From: Brevibacillus_D fluminis_A
GTDB lineage: Bacteria > Bacillota > Bacilli > Brevibacillales > Brevibacillaceae
DNA: 64,000 nucleotides
Direction: 5' to 3'
NCBI RefSeq assembly: GCF_052072235.1
Contig: NZ_CM125436.1
Coordinates: 1,606,001-1,670,000, forward strand
The notes beneath the pieces were generated by a model. That model worked only from the letters and a program-made list of their open reading frames with translations, did not search any database and was not told where the DNA came from. A program made the position numbers and the translations under genes. Shown in pieces: positions 43,328-51,751 of the stretch (the stretch's first letter is position 1; each line of letters starts with the position of its first letter).

Positions 43328-44046
43328 TTCATCTCCGAAGAAGCCGCTTTTTTTGCTTTGTACTCTTCGCGTGCGACAGACCATTGATCGCGCGCCATAT
43401 TGATAATCCCGGACTCAATGGTGCGTTTTTTCATTTCGACCGTTTTGGAGAAATAAAGGATCGCTTTGTCATAGTGACCGATGCGGCGCATCAGCTCGCC
43501 GATCAAATACAGCATGCGCGTTTCGGACATCTCTTTGTCTTTGTTCAAGAAATCGGAGTGGGCGAACGATTTTTCATATTCGCCGACAGACAGCTGGAGA
43601 AAGCGCTGTTCTTCTTCCGGCTTGTCCAGAAAGCGATACAGCCAGGCCAATCGCAAGTAAAGCCCCGCTTTGACACAATAGGCTTCCTCTTTCAAAATCG
43701 CGGTGTAGATCGCCAGCTTGTAGGAGGCGATCGCTTCTTCATAGCCGCGGACCCCGCCAAATTCTTTCGGCGTCCATTTGCTCGTGATGTTGTCCTGGAT
43801 GCGCTTCTTGACGTGCGGCGGCAAGTAATTGCTGAACTGGTCGGTAAAGCTGTAGCCGCAAGAAGGGCATACGTTGACGGAGTAGAGAACCGGATTGAGG
43901 CGCTGCTCTTTGTAATGCGTGCAAAAGTCGGAATCCCGCTTCACCAATTGAAGCTGGTTGCTGCGCACACGCTGGGAGACGAACGTCGTTTCGCATGCAT
44001 GGCATGTCCATTTTCGGTCAAAAAGTGCGTCGAGATTGATGGCCAT
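43309..44046 (-). CDS. DUF2225 protein with zinc ribbon and TPR-like helices
   Basis: A 245-residue cytoplasmic protein. Two CxxC pairs (CHAC near residue 15 and CPSC near 62) should form a zinc site. The rest is helical, with tetratricopeptide-like segments (AIASYKLAIYTAIL, LRLAWLYRFLDKPEEEQRFLQ, GELMRRIGHYDKAILYFSKTV). DUF2225 members are common in Firmicutes; function unknown. ATG 44046 preferred because AGGGGG lies 8 nt upstream; GTG 44055 overlaps that site. Confidence 0.88.
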   Translation of the reverse strand: MAINLDALFDRKWTCHACETTFVSQRVRSNQLQLVKRDSDFCTHYKEQRLNPVLYSVNVCPSCGYSFTDQFSNYLPPHVKKRIQDNITSKWTPKEFGGVRGYEEAIASYKLAIYTAILKEEAYCVKAGLYLRLAWLYRFLDKPEEEQRFLQLSVGEYEKSFAHSDFLNKDKEMSETRMLYLIGELMRRIGHYDKAILYFSKTVEMKKRTIESGIINMARDQWSVAREEYKAKKAASSEMNEAQSS

Positions 44047-44099
44047 CCTGGCCACCCCCTATGTATGTAGTCGTTTATGCCTGTTTTTTCTGATCGTAT

Positions 44100-44128
44100 T
44101 TGCATGAATAGCTGAATTGCGATATAAT
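44100..44128 (+). promoter_or_regulatory. Promoter of the pheS-pheT T-box leader
   Basis: TTGCAT (44100-44105), a 17-bp spacer and TATAAT (44123-44128). Confidence 0.75.
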
Positions 44129-44149
44129 TTCTCACAAGTTAGTTATAGC

Positions 44150-44402
44150 ATAAAGCATTGATGGAGACTAGTACATAGGAACTATGGCTTTGCAGGGAGG
44201 AAGTGTCGTTGACTGGAAGCACTTCTATCGCTATACCTATGGAATTCCCTCCGGAGTAGGCTTCCGAAACCTGAAGTTCAGGAAAGTAAGAAGTTTTCGG
44301 GTGATTCCGTTACCGATCAACTGAGTGAAACAACACACGATTGTTTAACTAGGGTGGTACCGCGAGCAACGACTCGTCCCTTATTGGGGCGGGTCTTTTG
44401 TA
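44150..44402 (+). promoter_or_regulatory. T-box leader of pheS-pheT (Phe specifier)
   Basis: The T-box AGGGTGGTACCGCG lies at 44351-44364, followed by a terminator (GACTCGTCCC with GGGGCGGGTC, about 44371-44395, then T-rich). A UUC phenylalanine triplet at 44245-44247 lies at the expected specifier position on the 3' side of stem I. Confidence 0.93.
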
Positions 44403-44428
44403 TTTTTAAGCAGAATGGAGAGATGGAA

Positions 44429-45463
44429 GTGCAAACCAGATTGAATGAAATGAGGCAAACGGCGCTTGAGCAGATCGCTCATGCGACGGAAGGCACACAG
44501 CTGCAAGAGCTGCGTGTCAAGTATCTGGGCAAAAAGGGTGAATTGACCGAAATTCTTCGCGGCATGGGCAGCCTGTCCGCCGAAGAGCGTCCATTGGTCG
44601 GGCAAATCGTGAACCAGGTGCGTGAAGCGCTGGAATCCGCCTTTTCTGCCAAGCAAGAGGAGCTGGAACAAGCCGTATTGGCGCAAAAGCTGGCTTCCGA
44701 GCAAATTGACGTGACGCTGCCAGGGCGTCCGGTTCCCGTGGGCACCATGCATCCGCTGTCCCGCGTGATCGAAGAAGCAGAAGATATTTTCATCGGATTG
44801 GGCTTCGAGGTGGCGGAAGGTCCGGAAGTGGAATTGGATCATTACAATTTCGAAATGCTGAACCTGCCGAAGGATCACCCGGCACGCGACATGCAAGACT
44901 CGTTTTACATCACCGAGGAAATCTTGCTGAGAACCCAAACCTCGCCTGTTCAGGCCCGCACCATGCTGGCGAAGGAAGGCAAAACCCCGATCAAGATCAT
45001 CTGCCCGGGCAAAGTGTACCGCCGCGATGATGACGACGCGACACACTCCCACCAGTTCATGCAGATCGAGGGCCTCGTCGTCGGCAAAGGCATCCGCATG
45101 AGCGATCTGAAAGGAACGCTGCTCACCTTCGCTCGCCAAATGTTTGGCGAAAAGCAGCAGATTCGTCTGCGTCCGAGCTTCTTCCCGTTCACGGAGCCAA
45201 GCGTGGAAGTGGATATTCAGTGCGTGATGTGCGGAGGCGAAGGCTGCCGCATGTGCAAACAAACAGGCTGGATCGAGATTTTGGGTGCGGGCATGGTTCA
45301 TCCGAACGTGCTGCGCATGGGCGGCTATGACCCTGAGGAAGTGAGCGGATTCGCATTCGGGATGGGCGTAGAGCGCATCGCACTTTTGAAATACGGCATT
45401 GACGATATTCGCCATTTCTATACGAACGACGTGCGTTTCTTGCGCCAGTTCAACCGGAGCTAG
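44429..45463 (+). CDS. pheS: Phenylalanyl-tRNA synthetase alpha subunit
   Basis: Catalytic subunit of the alpha2-beta2 enzyme; 344 residues. An N-terminal coiled coil is followed by the class II core: GTMHPLSRVIEEAEDIFIGLGFEVAEGPEVE, ICPGKVYRRDDDDATHSHQFMQIEGLVV (motif 2) and FGMGVERIALLKYGIDDIR (motif 3). GTG 44429 is preferred because GGAG lies 8 nt upstream; ATG 44423 is directly against that site. pheT follows 16 bp downstream. Confidence 0.96.
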   Translation: MQTRLNEMRQTALEQIAHATEGTQLQELRVKYLGKKGELTEILRGMGSLSAEERPLVGQIVNQVREALESAFSAKQEELEQAVLAQKLASEQIDVTLPGRPVPVGTMHPLSRVIEEAEDIFIGLGFEVAEGPEVELDHYNFEMLNLPKDHPARDMQDSFYITEEILLRTQTSPVQARTMLAKEGKTPIKIICPGKVYRRDDDDATHSHQFMQIEGLVVGKGIRMSDLKGTLLTFARQMFGEKQQIRLRPSFFPFTEPSVEVDIQCVMCGGEGCRMCKQTGWIEILGAGMVHPNVLRMGGYDPEEVSGFAFGMGVERIALLKYGIDDIRHFYTNDVRFLRQFNRS

Positions 45464-45479
45464 GGAGGAGAACAGAGGA

Positions 45480-47900
45480 ATGAAAGTATCTTATAATTGG
45501 CTGGCCGATTATGTTGATTTGACGGGCGTGACCCCGGATCAATTGGCAGAGCTGTTGACGAGAAGCGGTATTGAAGTAGAGGGCGTAGAATCGCGCAACG
45601 GCGGCGTGTCCAACGTCGTGGTCGGCTATGTGAAGGAGCGCAGCAAGCACCCGGATGCGGATCGCCTGAACGTTTGTATCGTGGATGCGGGCCAGGGCGA
45701 GGATTTGCAGATCGTCTGTGGCGCACCCAATGTGGATAAAGGACAAAAAGTGCCGGTAGCGCTGATTGGCGCCAAATTGCCGGGCGGCATTGCGATCAAG
45801 CGCTCCAAGCTGCGCGGTGTCGAGTCCCAGGGCATGATCTGTTCGGCAAAAGAGCTGGGCATCAACGACAAGCTGCTGGCCAAAGACCAGCAGGAAGGCA
45901 TTCTCGTGCTGCCAGCTGATGCGGAGATCGGCATGGATGCCGTTTCGTACCTCGGTCTGGACGATTACGTGCTGGAGCTGGGCTTGACGCCGAACCGTTC
46001 CGACTGCCTGAGCATGCTGGGCGTAGCGTATGAAGTAGCGGCGATTTTGGGCCGCGATGTCATGCTGCCGGACACGAATGTGAACGAAAACGGCGGGGCC
46101 AATCCGGTTAAAGTATCGATTGAGGCAGGAGATCATTGCTTCCAATATGCTGGCCGCCATTTCACCAATGCGACGATCGCAACCTCTCCGCAATGGCTGA
46201 AAAACCGCCTGATGGCTGCGGGCATCCGTCCGATCAACAACGTGGTCGACGTAACGAACTATGTGATGCTCGAATACGGCCAACCGCTGCATGCCTTCAC
46301 GGCAAAAGAAGTGGCGAACAGCGAGATCGTCGTGCGTCTCGCCCAAGCGGGAGAAAAATTGGTGACACTCGATGATCAAGAGCGCACGCTGGATGCGGAA
46401 ACGCTGTTGATCGCGGATCGGGAAAAAGGGTTGGCGATCGCGGGGATCATGGGCGGCGCCAATTCCGAAATCACGCCGGAGACAACCGAAATCATTCTGG
46501 AATCCGCCTATTTCACACCGCGCTCCATCCGCCGCTCGGCCAAAATGCTGGGCATGCGTACGGAAGGCTGCGTTCGGTGGGAAAAAGGCGTGGATCAATC
46601 GCGCGTCCTGGCTGCAGGCGATCGCGCGGCCCTCTTGATCCAGCAGCTTGCCGGCGCAACGGTGTCCGTTGGCATCGCTGACGTGCGGGTGAACACGATT
46701 GAGCCAAAAGTGGTGCAGCTCACCTTGTCCAAGCTGAACACGCATTTGGGCATGAGCTTGACGGCAGAAGACGTTTCCGGCATTTTCACCCGTTTGCAAT
46801 TCCCGTTTGAAGCAGCGGATAACGTCTGGACGGTTACCGTGCCGACGCGCCGCGGCGACATCACGCTGCCAGAGGACTTGATCGAGGAAGTGGCTCGCCT
46901 GTATGGCTATGACAACATCCCGACCTCGCTGATGGAAGGGCAAACGACGCAAGGACAGCTGTCGGTGTCCCAGCAAGTCCGCCGTTCCATCCGCCATCAC
47001 CTGATGGCATCCGGCTTGTCGGAGGCCGTTTCGTACGCGCTGGTATCGCCTGCTCGCGTGGATGAAGTCGAAGGGCTGCACGCAGGAGCGGTGCCGATTC
47101 CACTCGCGATGCCAATGAGCGAAGAGCGCAGCGTCCTGCGTACCAGCCTGATCCCGAGCTTGCTGGAAACGGCCGCATACAACAAAAACCGTCAAAACCA
47201 TGACCTCGCTTTCTTTGAGCAAGGCAAAGTGTTCATCACAAGCGAAACCAAACTGACCAAGCTGCCGGAAGAACCGCTCTATGTAGCCGGTCTGGTGAGC
47301 GGCGAGTGGATTCCGCAAAACTGGTCAGGGGCAAAGCAGCCGGTCGATTTTTACTTGCTGAAAGGCATCGTCGAGTCGTTGTTCGCTCACTTGGGCATTG
47401 CCGATGTGTCTTATCAGCAGACAGCGAACCGCAAAGGCATGCACCCGGGACGTACGGCAGATGTGTCGGTGAACGGCGAGAACATCGGCTATATAGGCCA
47501 AGTGCATCCGGCTTTGGAAAAAGCTTACGATCTGACAGCGACGTACGTATTCCAGTTTGACCTGGACAAATTGATCAAGCTGGCAAGCAAGCTGAAGGAC
47601 TACCGTACGCTGCCGAAATTCCCGGCGATCACCCGCGACCTCGCGCTTGTCGTCGACCGTTCGGTGCCGGCGGCGAGCCTGACCGAGCTGATTCGCCAGC
47701 AGTCCGGCGACTTGCTCGAATCGGTGACGCTGTTTGACGTGTACACGGGCGAGCGGATCGCATCCGACAAGAAAAGCTTGGCGTTCTCCCTTGTGTACCG
47801 CCATGCAGAGCGCACGCTTCAGGATGAAGAGGTGCAGCAGTCGACGGCGAAAGTGATCGAAGCGCTGAAGGAACAACTCGGCGCAGAGCTGCGGATGTAG
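45480..47900 (+). CDS. pheT: Phenylalanyl-tRNA synthetase beta subunit
   Basis: An 806-residue subunit for tRNA binding and editing. It has the EMAP/tRNA-binding domain (about 40-155, GAPNVDKGQKVPVALIGAKLPGG), the B3/B4 editing domain, the B5 domain, the catalytic-like domain, and the C-terminal FDX-ACB anticodon-binding domain (FPAITRDLALVVDRSVPAASL). Full length for the family. The ATG follows GGAGGAGAAC. Confidence 0.97.
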   Translation: MKVSYNWLADYVDLTGVTPDQLAELLTRSGIEVEGVESRNGGVSNVVVGYVKERSKHPDADRLNVCIVDAGQGEDLQIVCGAPNVDKGQKVPVALIGAKLPGGIAIKRSKLRGVESQGMICSAKELGINDKLLAKDQQEGILVLPADAEIGMDAVSYLGLDDYVLELGLTPNRSDCLSMLGVAYEVAAILGRDVMLPDTNVNENGGANPVKVSIEAGDHCFQYAGRHFTNATIATSPQWLKNRLMAAGIRPINNVVDVTNYVMLEYGQPLHAFTAKEVANSEIVVRLAQAGEKLVTLDDQERTLDAETLLIADREKGLAIAGIMGGANSEITPETTEIILESAYFTPRSIRRSAKMLGMRTEGCVRWEKGVDQSRVLAAGDRAALLIQQLAGATVSVGIADVRVNTIEPKVVQLTLSKLNTHLGMSLTAEDVSGIFTRLQFPFEAADNVWTVTVPTRRGDITLPEDLIEEVARLYGYDNIPTSLMEGQTTQGQLSVSQQVRRSIRHHLMASGLSEAVSYALVSPARVDEVEGLHAGAVPIPLAMPMSEERSVLRTSLIPSLLETAAYNKNRQNHDLAFFEQGKVFITSETKLTKLPEEPLYVAGLVSGEWIPQNWSGAKQPVDFYLLKGIVESLFAHLGIADVSYQQTANRKGMHPGRTADVSVNGENIGYIGQVHPALEKAYDLTATYVFQFDLDKLIKLASKLKDYRTLPKFPAITRDLALVVDRSVPAASLTELIRQQSGDLLESVTLFDVYTGERIASDKKSLAFSLVYRHAERTLQDEEVQQSTAKVIEALKEQLGAELRM

Positions 47901-47935
47901 TGTGCCGCTGCAGCGCGTTTTTCACGAGGAAATTC

Positions 47936-47964
47936 TTGACGAGCGTACCCAATTTCGGTAGTTT
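47936..47964 (+). promoter_or_regulatory. Possible promoter of zapA
   Basis: TTGACG (47936-47941), a 17-bp spacer and TAGTTT (47959-47964). The -10 is weak. Confidence 0.5.
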
Positions 47965-48009
47965 TAAAGGAACACGGTAGTAGTCTTGTGTAGTTGGGAG
48001 GAAACCTGC

Positions 48010-48282
48010 GTGCAGGAAGCGGGGAAAAATCGCATAACGGTGGAGATTTATGGTCAGCAATATCGGCTTAGCGGCAGTGCCAATGTGAGCCATATGCGGA
48101 TGGTTGCCGGTTATGTGGATGACAAAATGAATGAGATTGGCCAAGGGAATACTCGACTGGATACAGCGAAAATCGCCGTTTTGGCTGCAGTAAACATGGC
48201 TGACGAATACATGCGTCTGAAGCAAGAGTACGAACAGCTGCTGAAAATCCTCCAGGCAGACGGCAAAGGACAATCGAAATAA
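48010..48282 (+). CDS. zapA: Cell division protein ZapA
   Basis: A 90-residue FtsZ-bundling protein. An N-terminal beta-rich head (NRITVEIYGQQYRLSGSANVSHMR) is followed by a C-terminal coiled-coil helix (MADEYMRLKQEYEQLLKIL). The GTG start follows GGGAGG at 8 nt. The location after pheT is conserved in Bacillales. Confidence 0.92.
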   Translation: MQEAGKNRITVEIYGQQYRLSGSANVSHMRMVAGYVDDKMNEIGQGNTRLDTAKIAVLAAVNMADEYMRLKQEYEQLLKILQADGKGQSK

Positions 48283-48292
48283 CGAACCTGCG

Positions 48293-48343
48293 GCAACCCT
48301 TCTTCACAGTTGTTCATGTGAATGAAGGGTTGTTCTTTCACAT
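48293..48343 (+). terminator. Terminator after zapA
   Basis: CAACCCTTC plus TTCACA pairs with TGTGAA plus GAAGGGTTG, followed by a T-rich stretch. Confidence 0.8.
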
Positions 48344-48412
48344 AGCAAAAAAAGAGAGCAAAAACCTCCGCGCAACGGACAGGGAGCGGGAGGAACGGGA
48401 GGTCGGTTTGGC

Positions 48413-49285
48413 GTGTCGACATGGACGAAAGAACAGCTGATAGCATCAGCGCAGCGGCTCACGCTGCAGGAAAAGGATGCGCTGCTCGGGCGGCTGCTCC
48501 GCGAGCAGAAACAGGTCGTGATCGCGTTCTCCGGCGGCGTTGACAGCACGTTTTTGCTGGCGCGCGCGGTGCAGGAGCTGGGTACGCAGGCGATTGCGGT
48601 TACAGCCGCGTCTGAGACGTTTCCAACGCGGGAGTTCGAGGCGGCGAAGCGGTTGGCCGAAGCGCTCGGCGCCCGCTGGCATCAGACCGAGATTCGCGAG
48701 ATGGAGAACCCCAATTTCGTGGCGAATCCGGTCAACCGCTGCTTTTACTGCAAAGACGGGCTGTATGAGCACCTGGGCGAGCTGGCTGTAAAGAACGATT
48801 GGGGCGCCACGATCTGCGACGGCGCCAACATGGACGATCTGGGCGATTACCGCCCCGGCCGGATCGCAGCAGCACAGCGCGGGGTGCGCAGCCTGTTGCA
48901 GGAAGCCGGTTTTTATAAGAAAGAGATTCGCACGCTGTCCCGTGAACTCGGATTGACGACGTGGAACAAGCCGTCGTTCGCCTGCCTGTCCTCGCGCATT
49001 CCGTACGGCTCCGCCATCACCTTGGAAAAAATCGATCAGATCGACCGGGCCGAGGGGTATTTGCTGAGTCTCGGCTTTCACCAGGTGCGGGTCCGCCATC
49101 ATGACACGATCGCGCGCATTGAGGTCATGCCTGATGATATTCCGATGCTGTTGGCCAAACGAACGGATATTGACCGGGAGCTGCGCAAGATCGGCTTCCA
49201 ATATGTCACACTGGATTTGTTCGGCTACCAAACCGGCAGCATGAACGCGGTGTTGAGCGGAGATGTGAGAACGAGCAATGGCTAA
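48413..49285 (+). CDS. larE: ATP-dependent sacrificial sulfur transferase LarE
   Basis: Adds sulfur to the pyridinium precursor of the nickel-pincer nucleotide cofactor, sacrificing its own cysteine; 290 residues. The PP-loop SGGVDSTFLLARA lies near 43-55, the NRCFYCKDGLY motif near 100, and the KPSFACLSSRIPYG motif with the presumed sacrificial Cys at about residue 191. GTG start. It overlaps larB by 8 bp. No larC or larA is in the window. Confidence 0.93.
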   Translation: MSTWTKEQLIASAQRLTLQEKDALLGRLLREQKQVVIAFSGGVDSTFLLARAVQELGTQAIAVTAASETFPTREFEAAKRLAEALGARWHQTEIREMENPNFVANPVNRCFYCKDGLYEHLGELAVKNDWGATICDGANMDDLGDYRPGRIAAAQRGVRSLLQEAGFYKKEIRTLSRELGLTTWNKPSFACLSSRIPYGSAITLEKIDQIDRAEGYLLSLGFHQVRVRHHDTIARIEVMPDDIPMLLAKRTDIDRELRKIGFQYVTLDLFGYQTGSMNAVLSGDVRTSNG

Positions 49286-50126
49286 CATGACGGACATTTT
49301 GGAGCAGGTGCGCAAAGGGCAGCTTGGCGTAGAAGAAGCGGAGCGGCTGATCAGAGGGCTGACAGCGGAAGCAGAGCCGTTTACAGCCAGACAAATTCGC
49401 AAAAATGAACACGATCGAACAGATAATGTCGATCGAACGAAAATGATTGACCGCGAAACATTTGATTTCGCGACGCTTGATTACGGGCGCGAGCAGCGGA
49501 CCGGCTTTCCCGAGGTGATTTATGCCGCCGGGAAAACGGCTGAGCAGCTTTGCGCCATCTTCCGCGCCTTGCGCAGCGAGCAAAAGATCGTGCTTGCGAC
49601 CCGTGTATCGCAGGAGCAGGCCGAGCTTTTGCTTGAGCGCGAAAGCGATGTCGTGTACCATGCGGACGCCCGCGTTGCGATCTGGAGCAGCCGCCCGCTT
49701 GCGCCGGAGCGCGGCGGCTATGTCGCGGTTGTGGCAGCGGGAACCTCTGACTGGCAGGTGGCACAGGAAGCCGCGTGGACGGTTCGGGCCATGGGCAGCG
49801 AGGCGCGGGTGATCGTCGATGTGGGCGTGGCAGGCATCCATCGCCTGTTTGCCCGCCTGGAAGAAATTCGCGGCGCGGCCGCCATCGTTTGTGTTGCGGG
49901 GATGGAAGGTGCGCTGGCCAGCGTGCTGGCCGGACTGGTCGACAAGCCGGTGATCGCGGTGCCGACGAGCGTCGGGTACGGCGCCAATTTCGGCGGCATG
50001 GCGGCTCTTCTGTCGATGCTGAACGCTTGCGCGACCGGCATCGCGGTCGTCAACATCGACAACGGATTTGGTGCAGGTTATATGGCCGGGATGATTCATC
50101 GACAAACCGATAGAGACAAAAAGTAA
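49278..50126 (+). CDS. larB: Nickel pincer cofactor biosynthesis protein LarB
   Basis: Carboxylates and hydrolyses nicotinic acid adenine dinucleotide in the first step of the pincer cofactor; 282 residues. The C-terminal PurE-like domain carries VVAAGTSDWQVAQEAAWT, DVGVAGIHR and AVPTSVGYGANFGGMAALLSMLNACATGI. Its start overlaps the end of larE, so both are cotranscribed. Closed by a terminator. Confidence 0.93.
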   Translation: MANMTDILEQVRKGQLGVEEAERLIRGLTAEAEPFTARQIRKNEHDRTDNVDRTKMIDRETFDFATLDYGREQRTGFPEVIYAAGKTAEQLCAIFRALRSEQKIVLATRVSQEQAELLLERESDVVYHADARVAIWSSRPLAPERGGYVAVVAAGTSDWQVAQEAAWTVRAMGSEARVIVDVGVAGIHRLFARLEEIRGAAAIVCVAGMEGALASVLAGLVDKPVIAVPTSVGYGANFGGMAALLSMLNACATGIAVVNIDNGFGAGYMAGMIHRQTDRDKK

Positions 50127-50152
50127 GCCAAAAGTATGGCTTGCTTTTTTTA
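50122..50152 (+). terminator. Terminator after larB
   Basis: AAGTAAGCCA pairs with TGGCTTGCTT around AAAGTA, followed by a T run. The distal arm overlaps the -35 of the next promoter. Confidence 0.82.
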
Positions 50153-50169
50153 TTTACGATCGATATAAT
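50141..50169 (+). promoter_or_regulatory. Promoter of the deoR-aldolase-mtnK-mtnA cluster
   Basis: TTGCTT (50141-50146), a 17-bp spacer and TATAAT (50164-50169), overlapping the larB terminator. Confidence 0.7.
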
Positions 50170-50208
50170 GACATAAAATAACTAATATTCACACAAAAAA
50201 ACATCAAC

Positions 50209-50224
50209 GAACAGAAATGAACAG
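50209..50224 (+). promoter_or_regulatory. Candidate DeoR-family operator (direct repeat)
   Basis: GAACAGAAATGAACAG is a direct repeat of GAACAG with a 10-bp period, between the promoter and the regulator gene. DeoR-family repressors often bind short repeated motifs in their own promoter region. Confidence 0.4.
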
Positions 50225-50244
50225 CGGAAAGGAAGACCGAACGA

Positions 50245-51033
50245 ATGGACTCCACCTCACAAAGCTTGCTCTTTCCGGCTGAACGGCAGAAGGCGATTTA
50301 CCAGCACCTGCAAAAGAACAGCTCGGCCAAAGTGAACGAGCTGGCACAGCTGTTTCATGTCTCGGAAATGACGATCCGCCGCGATCTGGAGGAGCTGGAG
50401 CGCAAGGAAATGGTGAAGCGCACCCATGGAGGGGCGCTGATCATTGAGGAAACCGGCCGCGATTTGAATGTGGAGGAACGAAAGACCAAACAGCTGGAAG
50501 AAAAGCGGATGATCGCGGAAAAGGCGCGCACGTTCATTCAGGAAGGAGACATCCTCGCGCTGGATGCGAGCACGACAGTCGCCGAGCTGGCCAAGCTTCT
50601 GTACGATATCCCCAATCTGACCGTTGTGACCAACAGCCTCCTGGTGGCGAACGCTGTCCATCTGTACCCGAATGTCACCTTGATCATGTGCGGCGGCATC
50701 ATGCGCCAGGAAGCCACGTCTTTTGTCGGGCCGCTCGCCGAATCGTTCCTGCAAAACTTTCACTTCACCAAGACTTTCTTCTCAAGCAATGCCATCCATC
50801 CCGTCAACGGAATCACCGACACCAACATGTTCGAAATCAGCATGAAACGAGTGATGATTTCCCGTTCAAAAGAAGCGATCGCCTTGTTGGATTCAAGCAA
50901 ATACAACAAAGTGGCTTTTTCCAACGTTTGCCCGTTCGATCAGGTGAGCACCATCATCACGGACGGACGATTGAGCCAGGAGAGCCGGGAGCCGTTCTTG
51001 GACCGGGAGATCCCGATCTTATTCACAGACTGA
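50245..51033 (+). CDS. DeoR family transcriptional regulator
   Basis: A 262-residue sugar-responsive repressor. The N-terminal winged helix has AERQKAIYQHLQKNSSAKVNELAQLFHVSEMTIRRDLEELERKEMVKRTHGGA in outline (about 12-65). The DeoRC sensor domain has LDASTTVAELAKLL, VTNSLLVANAV, MCGGIMRQEATSFVGPLAE and ALLDSSKYNKVAF and usually binds a phosphorylated sugar. First gene of the cluster, so it probably controls it in response to a deoxypentose phosphate or a similar sugar phosphate. Confidence 0.92.
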   Translation: MDSTSQSLLFPAERQKAIYQHLQKNSSAKVNELAQLFHVSEMTIRRDLEELERKEMVKRTHGGALIIEETGRDLNVEERKTKQLEEKRMIAEKARTFIQEGDILALDASTTVAELAKLLYDIPNLTVVTNSLLVANAVHLYPNVTLIMCGGIMRQEATSFVGPLAESFLQNFHFTKTFFSSNAIHPVNGITDTNMFEISMKRVMISRSKEAIALLDSSKYNKVAFSNVCPFDQVSTIITDGRLSQESREPFLDREIPILFTD

Positions 51034-51070
51034 TACAGGAGCACGAAAATAAGCGAGTAAGGGGTGCAAC

Positions 51071-51733
51071 ATGTTATTACAAGAGATGCGAACCGATGTG
51101 TTGCGATATGCGCAACGAATGTACAAGGCGGGGTTGACGGTCGGCGTTTCCGGAAATGTAAGCGCTATCGACCGTGACAGCAATACGATTGCCATCACGC
51201 CGAGCGGCATGGACTACGACGAGCTGACGCCGGAGGACATCACGCTCATCGATATGGAAGGACAGGTGGTGGATGGCACTCGCCGCCCATCCAGCGAAAA
51301 AATGCTGCACATCAAAATTTATCAGAGCAGGCCGGATGTGAATGCCGTCTTTCACACGCATTCCACGTACGCGACGGCGCTTGCCGCGATGGGCGAACCG
51401 ATCCCGGTCATTCTGGCGGAAGTGGCGGCCATCGCGGGCGGGCCGATTCCCGTAGCCCCCTATGCGCGGTTCGGGACGCCGGAATTCGGCGACGTGGCGG
51501 TAGCCGCGATGGGCGACAAGCCGGCGGCGCTGCTGCAAAACCATGGGGTGGTTTGTGCCGGCAAAGATTTGCAAAAAGCATTTTTGATCGCTGTGGATAC
51601 GGAAGAGGCAGCGAAAATTTACTTGTTCAGCCTTATGGCAGGGAAACGGGCGATTCGCCTTAACGATGAGGAAATCCCGGTTTTGCATGAGATTTATGCG
51701 ACGAGGTACGGTCAAAATCCGCTGAAGCCATAG
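51071..51733 (+). CDS. Class II aldolase, fuculose-phosphate aldolase type
   Basis: A 220-residue zinc aldolase. GVSGNVSA (about 21-28), TPSGMDYDELTPEDI, PSSEKMLHIKIY (with the catalytic Glu near 75), HTHSTYATALAAMG (two zinc-ligand His near 95) and LLQNHGVVCAG (third His) are all present, and the tail YATRYGQ resembles FucA. It is not MtnB, whose motifs differ. Beside mtnK and mtnA it is a good candidate for cleaving 5-methylthioribulose-1-phosphate or 5-deoxyribulose-1-phosphate to DHAP and an aldehyde. Confidence 0.88.
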   Translation: MLLQEMRTDVLRYAQRMYKAGLTVGVSGNVSAIDRDSNTIAITPSGMDYDELTPEDITLIDMEGQVVDGTRRPSSEKMLHIKIYQSRPDVNAVFHTHSTYATALAAMGEPIPVILAEVAAIAGGPIPVAPYARFGTPEFGDVAVAAMGDKPAALLQNHGVVCAGKDLQKAFLIAVDTEEAAKIYLFSLMAGKRAIRLNDEEIPVLHEIYATRYGQNPLKP

Positions 51734-51751
51734 AGTTAGGGGAGATGAAGC

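Noticed and set aside
45450..47318. A 622-codon open frame antisense to pheT
   Set aside because: Same shadow effect; no domain, no promoter, and pheT is unambiguous.
51071..51733. Considered as mtnB (methylthioribulose-1-phosphate dehydratase)
   Set aside because: The protein has FucA-type motifs (GVSGNVSA, PSSE, HTHST) and tail, not the MtnB pattern, although both belong to the same superfamily.
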